Source: Microbacterium sp. 8M
GTDB lineage: Bacteria > Actinomycetota > Actinomycetes > Actinomycetales > Microbacteriaceae
Direction of reading: 5' to 3'
NCBI RefSeq assembly: GCF_902506375.1
Contig: NZ_LR733284.1
Span: 2,651,092-2,715,091, forward strand
Length of the DNA stretch: 64,000 nucleotides
The notes under the pieces: model-generated
The model's input: only the letters and a program-made list of their open reading frames with translations
Databases searched by the model: none
What the model was told of the DNA's origin: nothing
Shown here: positions 17,790 to 27,341 of the stretch, piece by piece
Position numbering within the stretch: the stretch's first letter is position 1
How the letters are laid out: the number at the start of each line of letters is the position of its first letter
Position numbers and translations under genes: made by a program

Positions 17790-20700
17790 TCGTCGCCCTC
17801 CTTCGCGGACGCGGATCCGGACTCGCGGTGGGCGCCGCGGGTCACCTCGGCCGGTTCACCATGCTCGGGCCCGGTTTCCGCCTCGGTGCCGTCCTCTGGG
17901 TCCGCAGCCGCGCTTTGCGGCTCCTCCGGCTGCGCCTCCGGGGCGCCGGGCTGCGGCTCCTCCGGTGCGGCGTCCGTCTGCGCGTCGGGTGCGGTCTCCG
18001 GCGGCTCCGCAGGCTGCGCTTCGGGTGCGGTCTCTGGCGGCTCCTCCGGGCGCGCTTCGGGTGCGGTCTCCTGCGGCTGCTCCGGCTGCGCTTCGGGTGC
18101 GCCGTCCTGCGGCTGCTCCGGTGCGACGGCCCCGGGGATCACGAGCGATGCCGCGGGGGCCTTGCGCTTGCGTGGCGCGCGCGCCGGCCGTTCGCGCTCC
18201 GGCTTCGCCTTCGCCGCCCGGGGTGCGCGCTCAGGGAGCACGCCGACCGCGCGCGGGACGCCGCGCGCCGCCCGGCGAGACGCCCGGGTCGGGATGGACA
18301 GCAGGAGCGCCGCGATCAGCACGACGAGCTCGACGGTGACGACCAGCTGCGCGGTGGCGCGCTGGCCCGTGCTGAGCTCCGCCCGGGCCGCGGGCTCGGC
18401 CTCCATGCGCCAGAGCACGCCACGGGGCGTCTCTCCGACGCGCACGAACCCGGTGCGCTGGTCCAGCGCGGTCGCCGACTGCAGCCGCAGCGATCGCGCG
18501 GCCGAGGACTCCTTCTCCGTGGCGGACTCCACGAGCACGAAGCGCACGCCGAGCGCGCCGAGCGCCTTGGGGGCGTCGAACTGCCTCGCCGACACCAGAT
18601 CCACGGACAGCTCGGAGACGTCCTGGCCCTGCACGGCGGTCGCGGTGCTGAGCATGGTCGCCTGCGCCCCGAGGGTCGCGCTCGCACCCCACACCACGGT
18701 GGTCGCGAGGGAGCCGTTCGGCTGCGCGCTCAGCACCAGAGTGCCCAGCTCGCGGTCGGCGCGGGCCTGCGCGTTTACGTAGGCGGGGAGGGTCGTCAGG
18801 GCGCCGCGGTGGATCGCCGCATCGCCGGTGACGAGCGCGACGCCGGTCGGAACCGCGCACAGCACGACTCCGGCAGCCGCGACCACCGCGGCGAGGCCGC
18901 GCCACGCCGGGCGGGTGATCGCGCAGTCCAGGGTGACGAGCGCGCCGCCGAGAGCGCCGATCCAGGCGAGGCTGAGCGCCGGACCGGGCCAGATCGCCAC
19001 GGGCTGGGACTGCGTGAAGGCGACGGCGATGCCCACGACGGCGAAGGCTGTGGCGAGCCCTGCGGCGGCGACGAGGAGGGATCCGATCCCGACGCTCCAG
19101 CGCCGCGTGATCGTGGAGACCAGAGCCAGCAGGCCGAGAGGCGCGGCGAGCCAGAGCACCCAGGGGGCACTGTGCACGTGGAGCAGTGCCGGCCACCCGG
19201 CCTGATCCATCGTCGGCAGCCCGCCCAGAAGCGCCAGCCGGCCGGCGGCATCCGGCGTCGCCTGCGGCGCGGCGACGATCGCGCCCGGATCCGACAGCAG
19301 GCTCCACAGCGTGCCGTGCGCCGCCTGCCAGATCGCCAGCGGCGCGAACACCACCGCCGCCGGGATCAGCACCCACACCATGCGCACCGCGCCACGCACC
19401 GAGCGACGGGCCAGCAACCACACGATCGCGATCAGCCACAGGAGCACGAACGCCGGGGCGAGCGATGGGGCGCAGGCGAGGCCGGCCGCGGTGAGCAGAG
19501 AGGCCGCGCCCGCGGCACCCCAGGAGCGGTGCGCGACGAGGGCGGTGTGGAAGACCCAGGGCAGCAGCAGATGCAGCAGCACGGCAGCAGGGCGTCCTTC
19601 GGACAGCGCCGCGAGGAACGTCGGCGCGAGCGCCCATACGGTGCCGGCGAGGATCCGCAGTCCCGGACGGTCGGTGATCCGGGTGGCGGCGAACCAGCCG
19701 CCGAGCATCGCGAGCGGGAACGCGGCGACCCACAGCAGGACCAGGGCGAACGAGGGCGACCCGGGCCACAGCGAGCCGAGCACCGCCACCACGCCGGCGA
19801 ACGGGTCGGCGGGGCCGACGACGTCGACGCCGAATCCGCGCAGGCCGTAGGCGGCGTCGCGCCAGAGCGCGGCGACGGTCTGCCGCAGGGGCAGCAGGGC
19901 GCCGCCCCCCAGCGCCGGCCACGCCAGCAGCGAGGCGAACAGCGCCACGCCGGCGACCAGCGCTGCGAGGACCGCCCACGCGCCGCCGCCGGAGAAGAAG
20001 CCGAGCTCCTCGTGCACGCCGGCCTCGGTGCCGTGGCCGTCGTCGAGGCGCTCGCGCAGCTGCGCCCGCGTCATCCGCAGCGGTGCGATGCTCGCCCACG
20101 TCGCGCTGCGATCGGCGCGGATCGCCCGGCGCGAGCGCGCCACGGCGGAGCCGGAGGCCATCGCGACCGCCGCCGCGCCCCACTCGGGCAGCACCGCGGC
20201 CGGGCGCTTGCCGGTGAGATGCGTGATCGAGCGCCAGAGCGCCAAGGGCAGCAGGGAGAGCCAGTGCAGCGGCACGGCCACGGCGGGCGCGTAGCTCAGC
20301 CGGCGGTGCAGCTGCGCACGGCGCCGGGCGAACGCGTCGGCAGCCGTGCCCTCCGTCGCCGCGGCGTCGTCGACCGCGATGCGGGCGCCGGCCGCCAGCA
20401 CCATGCGTCCGCCCGCGAGGCGTGCGCGGATGCCGAGGTCGAGGCCCTCGTCGCGTCCGCCCAGACCGGGGTCGGGGCGCAACCCGCGACCGGCGCGCAC
20501 CAGCATGCCGCGCACGTCCGCGCCGAGCGCGTCGTCCTGTCCGTCGTGCTGCCCCTGATCGAGTTCGCCGCGGGCGGGATCGACCGCGCGCCCGAACCGC
20601 GTCATGCTCTGACCGAAGGAGGCGATCCGGTGCTCGTCGACATCGCTGAGCAGCTTCGGCGCCGCGATCGCCGCGGCGGGCGAACGCTCCAGGGCGCCGG

Positions 20701-21016
20701 CGAGCTGCTCCAGGGCGGCGGGCGCGGGCGCGCAGTCCTCGGTGAGGATCCAGAGGGCCGCATCCTGCGGGACGCGAGGGAGGGCGAGCGCCACCGCCGC
20801 CGCGAGTGTCGTGGAGGCCTTGGTCTCGATGACGGCTTCCGCCGCCTGCGCGACGCGCGCGCTGCCGCGCAGCGCGGAGGAGGGCCCGCAGGCGACGATC
20901 GTCAGCGCGTCGGGCCGACGCGTCTGCGCGGCCAGCGCATCGAGGGCGCGCAGCAGGCGCGCGAGGGAGGTCGACCCCGAACGGGCGACGAGGACGGCGT
21001 GTACACGGGCAGACAT
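17786..21016 (-). CDS. Large GT2 glycosyltransferase/membrane protein
   Basis: 1076 residues with three parts. An N-terminal GT2-type domain (about 1-250) contains VHAVLVARSG, ALWILTEDCAPAPAAL and GLGGRDEGLDLGIRAR. It is followed by about 12 hydrophobic helices (about 335-960), probably a GT-C-like or polyprenyl-sugar handling membrane domain. The C-terminal tail is basic, then Pro/Glu/Ala-rich, with repeats of the type AQPEEPPETAPE. Orthologues in actinobacteria sit between whiB and DUF5719, as here. Substrate unknown; a role in cell-envelope polysaccharide synthesis is inferred from neighbours. Confidence 0.82.
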   Translation of the reverse strand: MSARVHAVLVARSGSTSLARLLRALDALAAQTRRPDALTIVACGPSSALRGSARVAQAAEAVIETKASTTLAAAVALALPRVPQDAALWILTEDCAPAPAALEQLAGALERSPAAAIAAPKLLSDVDEHRIASFGQSMTRFGRAVDPARGELDQGQHDGQDDALGADVRGMLVRAGRGLRPDPGLGGRDEGLDLGIRARLAGGRMVLAAGARIAVDDAAATEGTAADAFARRRAQLHRRLSYAPAVAVPLHWLSLLPLALWRSITHLTGKRPAAVLPEWGAAAVAMASGSAVARSRRAIRADRSATWASIAPLRMTRAQLRERLDDGHGTEAGVHEELGFFSGGGAWAVLAALVAGVALFASLLAWPALGGGALLPLRQTVAALWRDAAYGLRGFGVDVVGPADPFAGVVAVLGSLWPGSPSFALVLLWVAAFPLAMLGGWFAATRITDRPGLRILAGTVWALAPTFLAALSEGRPAAVLLHLLLPWVFHTALVAHRSWGAAGAASLLTAAGLACAPSLAPAFVLLWLIAIVWLLARRSVRGAVRMVWVLIPAAVVFAPLAIWQAAHGTLWSLLSDPGAIVAAPQATPDAAGRLALLGGLPTMDQAGWPALLHVHSAPWVLWLAAPLGLLALVSTITRRWSVGIGSLLVAAAGLATAFAVVGIAVAFTQSQPVAIWPGPALSLAWIGALGGALVTLDCAITRPAWRGLAAVVAAAGVVLCAVPTGVALVTGDAAIHRGALTTLPAYVNAQARADRELGTLVLSAQPNGSLATTVVWGASATLGAQATMLSTATAVQGQDVSELSVDLVSARQFDAPKALGALGVRFVLVESATEKESSAARSLRLQSATALDQRTGFVRVGETPRGVLWRMEAEPAARAELSTGQRATAQLVVTVELVVLIAALLLSIPTRASRRAARGVPRAVGVLPERAPRAAKAKPERERPARAPRKRKAPAASLVIPGAVAPEQPQDGAPEAQPEQPQETAPEARPEEPPETAPEAQPAEPPETAPDAQTDAAPEEPQPGAPEAQPEEPQSAAADPEDGTEAETGPEHGEPAEVTRGAHRESGSASAKEGDE

Positions 21017-21139
21017 GACGGGGTCAGCCTAAGCGGGCCGGCGTGGCGGGCCGGCTTCCGGCTGGGCGCGTCCCCGTTTTCTCGGCGGACGCATCGTCAC
21101 GGACCGGATGCCGTGCCGGTCTCCGAGGCGGTCGACGCG

Positions 21140-21454
21140 TCAGACCGCGCGGCGCTTGAGCTTGCGGCGCTCGCGCTCGGACAAGCCGCCCCAGATCCCG
21201 AAGCGCTCGTCGTTGTTCAGGGCGTACTCGAGGCATTCGCCTCGGACGTCGCAGGACGTGCAGATCCGCTTCGCGTCGCGGGTCGATCCGCCCTTCTCCG
21301 GGAAGAACGCCTCCGGGTCGGTCTGGGCGCACAGCGCCTCACTCTGCCAGGCGAGAGCGTTGTCATCCTCGGTCGGACGGCGGACGCCCGGCACCCCCAA
21401 GTGGACCGGATCGACGAACCAGTCGTCGGGAACGTCTGAACGGTAAGCCGTCAT
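21140..21454 (-). CDS. whiB: WhiB-family iron-sulfur regulator (WhiB2/WhmD type)
   Basis: 104 residues. The four cluster-binding Cys are Cys42, Cys65, Cys68 and Cys74 (ALCAQTDPEAFF, RICTSCDVRGEC), followed by the turn GIWGGLSERERRKLKRR that binds sigma factor or DNA. Binds a [4Fe-4S] cluster and partners the primary sigma factor; WhmD/WhiB2 controls septation and division. The start MTAYRSD is chosen for its ribosome site GGGGAGAGG; the upstream in-frame codons lack one. Assignment to the WhiB2 branch is from overall similarity and is less certain than the family. Confidence 0.93.
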   Translation of the reverse strand: MTAYRSDVPDDWFVDPVHLGVPGVRRPTEDDNALAWQSEALCAQTDPEAFFPEKGGSTRDAKRICTSCDVRGECLEYALNNDERFGIWGGLSERERRKLKRRAV

Positions 21455-21510
21455 GTCGCCCTCTCCCCTCGTTTCCCCCCGGGTGCCCCGCGGGCCGCGT
21501 CGCATAACTA

Positions 21511-21539
21511 ATTACACCCGTGTCATTCGCGTGGGTCAA
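21511..21539 (-). promoter_or_regulatory. Promoter of whiB
   Basis: On the minus strand TTGACC (21534-21539), 17-base spacer, TGTAAT (21511-21516), followed by an AT-rich stretch. This is the best vegetative-type promoter in the window. The transcript would start near 21505 with a leader of about 50 bases carrying the ribosome site. Confidence 0.7.
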
Positions 21540-21652
21540 GTCGCGGATCGTAAACCCTCAATCATCCGTTGAACGTTCTTCGACGCATCCGGCGTGTCGC
21601 ATCGGCGTGTCGGAGACCGGCCCGTGCTCCTGTCCGGCGAAGGCCCGCGGGG

Positions 21653-21658
21653 TACTCT
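21653..21658 (+). promoter_or_regulatory. -10 box before the O-antigen-ligase-like pair
   Basis: TACTCT with eight bases to the ATG at 21667, giving a leader of zero to two bases. No ribosome site is visible, which fits leaderless translation. Confidence 0.55.
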
Positions 21659-21666
21659 GAACCACG

Positions 21667-23073
21667 ATGGCGCAGCACTCCCGACTCTCCACGGCACCTC
21701 CGCCGAGCGCACCGGCACGCGAGTCCACCGGGCACCTGCTGCTGCGCGCGCACATCGTGCTGCTGCTGTTCGGCGTGTTCGCGCACACAGCCGTGTTCAA
21801 CCTGCTCGGCCTCGACGGCGCGGCGGTCGTGCTCGGCGTGCTGCTGCTGGGCACCCTCGGGCTCGCCGTGCCGCGGATCGTGCTGGCGCGGCCGGTGCGC
21901 TTCCCCTGGCGGCGCCTGCCGTGGACCGCGCTCGGCTACCTGGCGCTCGCCCTGCTGTCCGTGCTGTGGTCGGGCTGGCCGGCGGCGACGCTGCTCACCT
22001 GGGCGCTGAATGCGCCGATCACCGTGGTCGCGCTGTTCATCGCGTTCACCTTGAGCTGGCACGAGATCGCGCGCGCTCTCGCGAGCGCGATGAAGTGGGT
22101 GATCGGGCTGTCGCTGCTGCTCGAGCTCTGGGTCGCCCTGGTGCTGCGGCATCCGCTGCTGCCGTTCTTCTCCGACCTGCCGCCGGGCCGACCCGATCCG
22201 CACTGGTACTGGGTGCGCGGGGATCTGCTGGACGGCGGCCGCGTGCAGGGCATCGTCGGCAACTCGAACACCCTGGGCATCCTGTGCGCGATCGCGCTCG
22301 TGGTGTTCGCGCTCCTGTACGCGCAAGGGGCGCGGCGGCGCCCGGCCCTGCTCGTCTGGATCCTGCTCGCCGCGTTCCTGCTCGTGCGGGCCGGGTCCGC
22401 CACGGCGTACGCCTCGCTCGCCGTCGGCGTCCTGGTTCTCGGCGGCGCGCTCCTGATGCGCCGCGTGCAGGCGCCCGGCGGTCGAGGGCGGATGTACGCG
22501 CTGTTCCTCGCCGTCGCCGCCGTCGGGGCGGTGGTGATCTGGTTCGCCCGGAATGCCCTGTTCGGGGCTCTCGGCAAGTCCAGCGACCTCACCGGCCGGG
22601 TCGAGATCTGGCGCAAGGTGTGGGAGCGGGCCGTGCAGCACCCCGTGTTCGGCAGCGGCTACTCCTCCCCCTGGGTGCCGTGGGATCCGGCGTTCCACGA
22701 CTGGATCGTCGACCATCGCATCACCGTGTTCATGGCGCACAACATGTGGCTGGACGTCTTCCTGCAGCTCGGCGCCGTCGGCGTCGTGCTCATCGCGATC
22801 GTCTTCTTCGCCTTCGCGTGGCGGGCGTGGTTCTTCGCGGTCGACCGGCCGCGCTGGGACCTCGTCCGTGACCGCCCGTACGCCGCGCTGTCGCTGCTGC
22901 CGACGGTGCTCGTCGCCATGCTCCTCGTGCTCGGGCTCGCCGAGTCCACGCCGATCATGCTGTGGGGCTGGCTGCTGGTGATCCTGCTGTCGTTCAAGAT
23001 GAAGATCTCGCCGTTCGTGGGATCCGGTCCTGGCGAGGGCGCGCCGCCGCAATCGCGCCGGCGGACCGCATGA
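21667..23073 (+). CDS. O-antigen ligase/polymerase-like membrane protein (first of two)
   Basis: 468 residues, about 11 hydrophobic helices. It has the large periplasmic loop typical of the Wzy_C/WaaL superfamily (about 300-375) with GNSNTLGILCAIAL (helix before the loop), RVEIWRKVWERAVQHPVFGSGY and HNMWLDVFLQLGAVG. These families polymerise or ligate lipid-linked glycans outside the membrane. No Wzx is adjacent, so polymerase versus ligase cannot be settled. ATGA overlap with the next, related gene. Confidence 0.86.
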   Translation: MAQHSRLSTAPPPSAPARESTGHLLLRAHIVLLLFGVFAHTAVFNLLGLDGAAVVLGVLLLGTLGLAVPRIVLARPVRFPWRRLPWTALGYLALALLSVLWSGWPAATLLTWALNAPITVVALFIAFTLSWHEIARALASAMKWVIGLSLLLELWVALVLRHPLLPFFSDLPPGRPDPHWYWVRGDLLDGGRVQGIVGNSNTLGILCAIALVVFALLYAQGARRRPALLVWILLAAFLLVRAGSATAYASLAVGVLVLGGALLMRRVQAPGGRGRMYALFLAVAAVGAVVIWFARNALFGALGKSSDLTGRVEIWRKVWERAVQHPVFGSGYSSPWVPWDPAFHDWIVDHRITVFMAHNMWLDVFLQLGAVGVVLIAIVFFAFAWRAWFFAVDRPRWDLVRDRPYAALSLLPTVLVAMLLVLGLAESTPIMLWGWLLVILLSFKMKISPFVGSGPGEGAPPQSRRRTA

Positions 23074-24365
23074 CGACTCCCCGGCGGCGGTTGGCGAGGA
23101 CGCTCGCCTCGGTCGAGATGGCCCGCGCCTACACGACGTGCGCGCTGCTGTCGGTGTTCGGCTCGTTCGCCATCGGCGCGTTCACGTCAGCGGCCACCCG
23201 GAACACGATCATCGCCGTGCTCTGCGTGATCGGCGTCGGGATCCTGTGGGTGCGGCGCGAGGAGCTCAGCCCGCTGCGCATCGCGCCATCGACGCTGCTC
23301 GCCTTCCTCGTGTGGACGCTGACCAGCACGCTCTGGTCCACCGCGCCCACGGCGACCGTGAAGGCGTGGGCCGCCCTCGCCGGCTACGCGGTCATCGCCG
23401 TCGTCATCGGCCACATCAGGGACACGCTGCAGACGGTGCGGGCGCTCGGCGACGCACTGCGGACCCTGCTCGCCGCCTCGCTGATCGCCGAGATCATGAG
23501 CGGGATCCTGCTCGACATGCCGTTCCACTTCCTCGGCATCCAGGGCAGGCTGGCCGAGGGCGGGCCGATCCAGGGGCTGTTCGGCACGCGCAACATGCTC
23601 GGGCTCATCGCGGTGATCTCGATCATCACGTTCGTCGTGGAGTGGCGCTCGCAGTCGCTCGGCGCGGCCGTCGCGATCCCCTCGGTCGTCGTTGCCGGGT
23701 TCCTGGCGCTCTTCTCGGCCTCCCCCACCGTGCTCGTGCTGGCCACCGTCGTGGGCATCGCGAGCGTGGCGCTCGTGATGGTGCGTCAGGCTCCGCCCGC
23801 GAGGAGACGGCCGCTGCAGTGGACCATCGGCGCCGTGGTGCTGGTCGCCCTCATCGCGGCTGCGGTGCTGCGCCGGCGCATCATCGCCCTCCTCGACGCC
23901 GGGAGCGACTTCAACACCCGGGTGGAGCTGTGGACGACGCTGCTCGGCTACGTGCAGCAGCGCCCGGCGCAGGGATGGGGATGGTTCGGCCTGTGGAACG
24001 ACGACCTGTACCCGTTCAACAGCATCAACTACTTCACGAACGACCATCACGGCAGCGCCCTGAACGCGTTCTTCGACGCCCTGCTGCAGGTCGGCGGCGG
24101 AGGCCTGCTGCTGTTCAGCCTGCTCGGCGGCATCGCCCTGGTGCGGTCCTGGCTCGTCGCGAGCGTGCGACGCTCGGTCGTGTACGCGTGGGCTCCTCTC
24201 GTGCTCGTGGCGCTGGCGGTGGACTCGGCGTTCGAGAGCTTCACGCTCACCGGCCCCGGCTGGTTCCTGCTCGTGCTGTGCGCCCTGCGCGCCGGGCAGT
24301 CGCGATCCTGGCGGGAGAACATCGACGCGGTGCAGACGAGCTCTACGCCGCTGCCCGATCGCTGA
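23070..24365 (+). CDS. O-antigen ligase/polymerase-like membrane protein (second of two)
   Basis: 431 residues, same fold as its neighbour: about ten helices, GTRNMLGLIAVISIITFV before and NTRVELWTTLLGYVQQRPAQGWGWF plus HHGSALNAFFDALLQVGG within the large loop. The conserved Arg and His of the Wzy_C family are present (Arg in NTRVELW, His in the NDHHGS stretch). The ATG overlaps the previous stop by four bases; the longer frame from 22962 overlaps coding sequence. The tandem pair may polymerise two glycans or act as a heteromeric unit. Confidence 0.85.
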   Translation: MTTPRRRLARTLASVEMARAYTTCALLSVFGSFAIGAFTSAATRNTIIAVLCVIGVGILWVRREELSPLRIAPSTLLAFLVWTLTSTLWSTAPTATVKAWAALAGYAVIAVVIGHIRDTLQTVRALGDALRTLLAASLIAEIMSGILLDMPFHFLGIQGRLAEGGPIQGLFGTRNMLGLIAVISIITFVVEWRSQSLGAAVAIPSVVVAGFLALFSASPTVLVLATVVGIASVALVMVRQAPPARRRPLQWTIGAVVLVALIAAAVLRRRIIALLDAGSDFNTRVELWTTLLGYVQQRPAQGWGWFGLWNDDLYPFNSINYFTNDHHGSALNAFFDALLQVGGGGLLLFSLLGGIALVRSWLVASVRRSVVYAWAPLVLVALAVDSAFESFTLTGPGWFLLVLCALRAGQSRSWRENIDAVQTSSTPLPDR

Positions 24366-24420
24366 GCCCCGCCATCACCGGGACGGCACCGTGTGCGGCG
24401 GATTCGACGGAGGCTGACGG

Positions 24421-24426
24421 TATTCT
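24421..24426 (+). promoter_or_regulatory. -10 box for the galactofuranosyltransferase operon
   Basis: TATTCT lies 49 bases before the TTG start at 24475 and about 36 before the GGAG ribosome site. No clear -35. Confidence 0.4.
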
Positions 24427-24474
24427 TGAGGGCGGCTCGGTTCGAGTCCATCCACACCACCGGAGAGCTCCGTC

Positions 24475-26382
24475 TTGACCCACGTCCTGCAGCACGTCGT
24501 CTTCCCCCTCGAACGGGATCCCGATCTGCTCCCGCTGTACATGGACCCGGAGACGTGGGCGACGATCGGCGGCGCGTCGGTGCGGGTCAGCGCCCGGGCA
24601 CACATCGGCGATGTGCTGGACCGGCGTTCCGTGCGCGTCGGCCGAGGTCGCAGGGTGTCGTTCGCCTCGTACTTCAACGCCTTCCCCGCCTCGTACTGGC
24701 AGCACTGGACGACGGTGGAGGCCGTCCGGCTGACGGTGCGCACCCGGGGACGAGCGACGATCATCGTGTACCGGTCCAACGGCGACGGCATCCGCCAGCG
24801 CGTCGAGAGCCGGGCGGTCGACGCCGAGGCCGAAGAGTCCTTCGACATCCGTCTCGACCGCTTCAGCGACGGAGGCTGGATCTGGTTCGATCTGGTCGCC
24901 GATCGCGAGGACACGATCCTCGAGAGCGCGCACTGGTCCACCGATCACGAGCCCGTACGGACGGGACTCGCCTCCCTCGGCATCACCACGTACAACAAGC
25001 CGGAGTACTGCATCCGCACGCTCGAGGCGCTCGCCGATGCTCCGGAGGTCATGAAACTCGTCGATCGGATCTTCTTGATCGACCAGGGCGACCAGCGCGT
25101 CGAGTCGCGTTCCGAGTTCCCCGAGATCAGCAGCCGGCTCGGCGACGCGCTGCAGGTCATCGCACAACCGAACCTCGGCGGATCGGGCGGCTTCTCCCGA
25201 GCGATGCTGGAGACTCTGAAGCGACCGGACAGCGGGTTCGTCCAGCTTCTCGACGACGACGTGCGCATCGAGCCGGAAGCGCTGCGCCGCTCCATCACCT
25301 TCGGGCGCTATGCGTCCACCCCCACGCTCGTCGGGGCGCACATGTTCGACCTGCTCGACCGGACCTCGCTGCACGCGTGGGCCGAAGTCGTCGATGAGGG
25401 CCCCTTCATGTGGCGACGGCTCTTCGAGGACGACATGCCGCACGACTTCTCCGAGTCGAACCTGCGTCAGAACCCCACCCTGCACATGCGACTCGACGCC
25501 GGGTACAACGGGTGGTGGATGTGCCTGATCCCGGTCGAGGCGATCCGTGCGGTCGGACTGGCCATGCCGGCATTCATCAAATGGGATGACGCGGAGTTCT
25601 GCCTCCGCGCGGGCGAAGCCGGTTTCCCGACGGTCTCCCTGCCCGGAGTCGCGCTCTGGCATGTCGCGTGGGTCGGCAAGGACGACCAGATCGACTGGCA
25701 GGCCTACTTCCATGCCCGCAATCGCATCGTCGCCGCGCTCTTGCACTCGACGGCTCCGCGCGGAGGCGCGCTGCTGAAGTACAGCAGGCGGGTCGATCTC
25801 AAACACCTGATGTCGATGCAGTACTACCCCACGGCGCTGCGGATGCAGGCGCTGCGCGATGTGCTGTCAGGACCGGAGCACATGCGGCGCGACCTCGCGA
25901 CCGCGATGCCGACTGCGCGGGCCATCGCCGCCGACTATGCCGAGACCGTCGTGCACGTGTCCTCGGAGCGCCCGATCCGCACCGTGCGGGGCCGCCTGGA
26001 GCTGCGCCGCTCTCGCCGACGGGAGTCCGCACCGACCGGTCTGCGACTGCGCTGGATCACGGCATCGAGTCTCGTGTCGCACTGGTTCCGCGCTCCGCGT
26101 CCCCACCACCGGGATCGCCCCGAGGCCGAGTTCGGCAAGAGCGACGCCCAGTGGTGGCGTCTGGCGCGGTACGACAGCGCGCTGGTGAGCACGGCGGATG
26201 GAACCGGGCACACCGTGTACAGACGGGATCGTGCCACGCATCGCGCGCTGATGCGTGAGAGCGCTGAGCTGCATGCAGAGCTGCGGCGCCGCTGGCCGGA
26301 CCTGCAGAAGACCTACCGCGCCCATCTGTCCGAGCTCGTCTCGGCGGATGCCTGGCGCACGACTTTCGAAGGACGCTCATGA
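24475..26382 (+). CDS. glfT2: GlfT2-like galactofuranosyltransferase
   Basis: Processive UDP-Galf-using transferase homologous to mycobacterial GlfT2, which builds galactan on a polyprenyl carrier at the inner membrane face. 635 residues, close to the family length: N-terminal beta-barrel domain (about 1-165), GT2 GT-A domain (about 166-400) with the metal-binding Asp260-Asp261-Asp262 (VQLLDDDVR), the general-base region WDDAEFCLRAGE, the catalytic-site His in LWHVAWVGKDD, and a C-terminal helical domain. The TTG start has a GGAG site nine bases upstream. Overlaps the next GT by ATGA. Gene symbol by homology. Confidence 0.88.
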   Translation: MTHVLQHVVFPLERDPDLLPLYMDPETWATIGGASVRVSARAHIGDVLDRRSVRVGRGRRVSFASYFNAFPASYWQHWTTVEAVRLTVRTRGRATIIVYRSNGDGIRQRVESRAVDAEAEESFDIRLDRFSDGGWIWFDLVADREDTILESAHWSTDHEPVRTGLASLGITTYNKPEYCIRTLEALADAPEVMKLVDRIFLIDQGDQRVESRSEFPEISSRLGDALQVIAQPNLGGSGGFSRAMLETLKRPDSGFVQLLDDDVRIEPEALRRSITFGRYASTPTLVGAHMFDLLDRTSLHAWAEVVDEGPFMWRRLFEDDMPHDFSESNLRQNPTLHMRLDAGYNGWWMCLIPVEAIRAVGLAMPAFIKWDDAEFCLRAGEAGFPTVSLPGVALWHVAWVGKDDQIDWQAYFHARNRIVAALLHSTAPRGGALLKYSRRVDLKHLMSMQYYPTALRMQALRDVLSGPEHMRRDLATAMPTARAIAADYAETVVHVSSERPIRTVRGRLELRRSRRRESAPTGLRLRWITASSLVSHWFRAPRPHHRDRPEAEFGKSDAQWWRLARYDSALVSTADGTGHTVYRRDRATHRALMRESAELHAELRRRWPDLQKTYRAHLSELVSADAWRTTFEGRS

Positions 26383-27341
26383 CGGCACCGACCACCGGGT
26401 TCGATCCCGCCACTGCGACGATCGTCATCGTCACCTTCAACCGCTCGCACCTGCTGCAGGGGCTGCTCGACAGCATCGTGCAGATGGATCCGAAGCCCGG
26501 CAGGGTCGTCATCATCGACAACGCCTCCTCGGACGACACCACGGACGTCGTGGAGTCGTACCGCGACCGCCTCGGCGCGGAGATCGTGTACCGCCGGCTC
26601 GAGACGAACACCGGCGGCTCCGGGGGGTTCAGCGAGGGCATGCGGACCGCGTACGAGCTCGGGTCCGAGTGGATCTGGATGATGGACGACGACGTCGAGG
26701 TGCTCCCCGACGGCCTCGCCCGGATGGGCGCCTGGGCGCCGCGCTTCAAGAGCATCCAGGGCCGCCGCTACGACTACGACGGCAGCGCCTTCTACTGGCA
26801 GTACCGGATCGCCGAGCGGATGGGCATCCCGATCCCGTTCGCGCCGGCCGGCTTCGACGCCACCGGCTTCAAGCCGATGAACAGCGGCTGCTTCGAGGGC
26901 ATGTTCATCCACCGTTCGATCGTGAAGCAGATCGGTCTGCCCGACCCGCGGTTCTTCATCTACTGGGACGACCAGATGTACGGCTGGCTGGCCTCGCGCA
27001 AGACCCAGGCGGTGATCGTCGACGAATTCGTGCTGCGCCGCACGCGCGAGATCAAGCAGTGGGACATGGGCATCCGGCACATGAACGCCTCCAGCAACGC
27101 GTACCGGTACTACATCATGCGCAACCGCGCGTATCTGAAGCAGTACTACCGCGTGCACGGCGTCTACAACCCCGTGCTGTTCGGGCTCGGCACCGCGATG
27201 ACCTTCGCCAAGGAGCTCATCCGCCTCGTGTTCGTCGAGCGCACGGTGCGGGGCACGAGCAACCTGTTCCGCGGCCTGCGTGAGGGCGGCAAGATCGGCC
27301 GAGACCGCAGCTGGCGCCCCATGCCGGCCCTGGAGGACTGA
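26379..27341 (+). CDS. GT2 glycosyltransferase, GlfT1-like galactofuranosyltransferase
   Basis: 320 residues, GT-A fold: VIVTFNRSHLLQGLL at the N-terminus, IIDNASSDDTTD, NTGGSGGFSEGM, and the metal site Asp103-Asp105 (WMMDDDVEVLP). The acceptor half has YWDDQMYGWLASRK and the basic RRTREIKQWDMG. The NTGGSGGF and DDD motifs are shared with GlfT1/GlfT2 and rhamnosyl-primed galactan initiators. Placed directly after glfT2 (ATGA overlap), it would initiate the galactofuran on a rhamnose-bearing lipid. Substrate is inference. Confidence 0.82.
   Translation: MTAPTTGFDPATATIVIVTFNRSHLLQGLLDSIVQMDPKPGRVVIIDNASSDDTTDVVESYRDRLGAEIVYRRLETNTGGSGGFSEGMRTAYELGSEWIWMMDDDVEVLPDGLARMGAWAPRFKSIQGRRYDYDGSAFYWQYRIAERMGIPIPFAPAGFDATGFKPMNSGCFEGMFIHRSIVKQIGLPDPRFFIYWDDQMYGWLASRKTQAVIVDEFVLRRTREIKQWDMGIRHMNASSNAYRYYIMRNRAYLKQYYRVHGVYNPVLFGLGTAMTFAKELIRLVFVERTVRGTSNLFRGLREGGKIGRDRSWRPMPALED

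Noticed and set aside
17828-21439. Plus-strand open frame of about 1200 residues opposite the large glycosyltransferase and whiB
   Set aside because: Spans two real genes antisense and has no recognisable domain.
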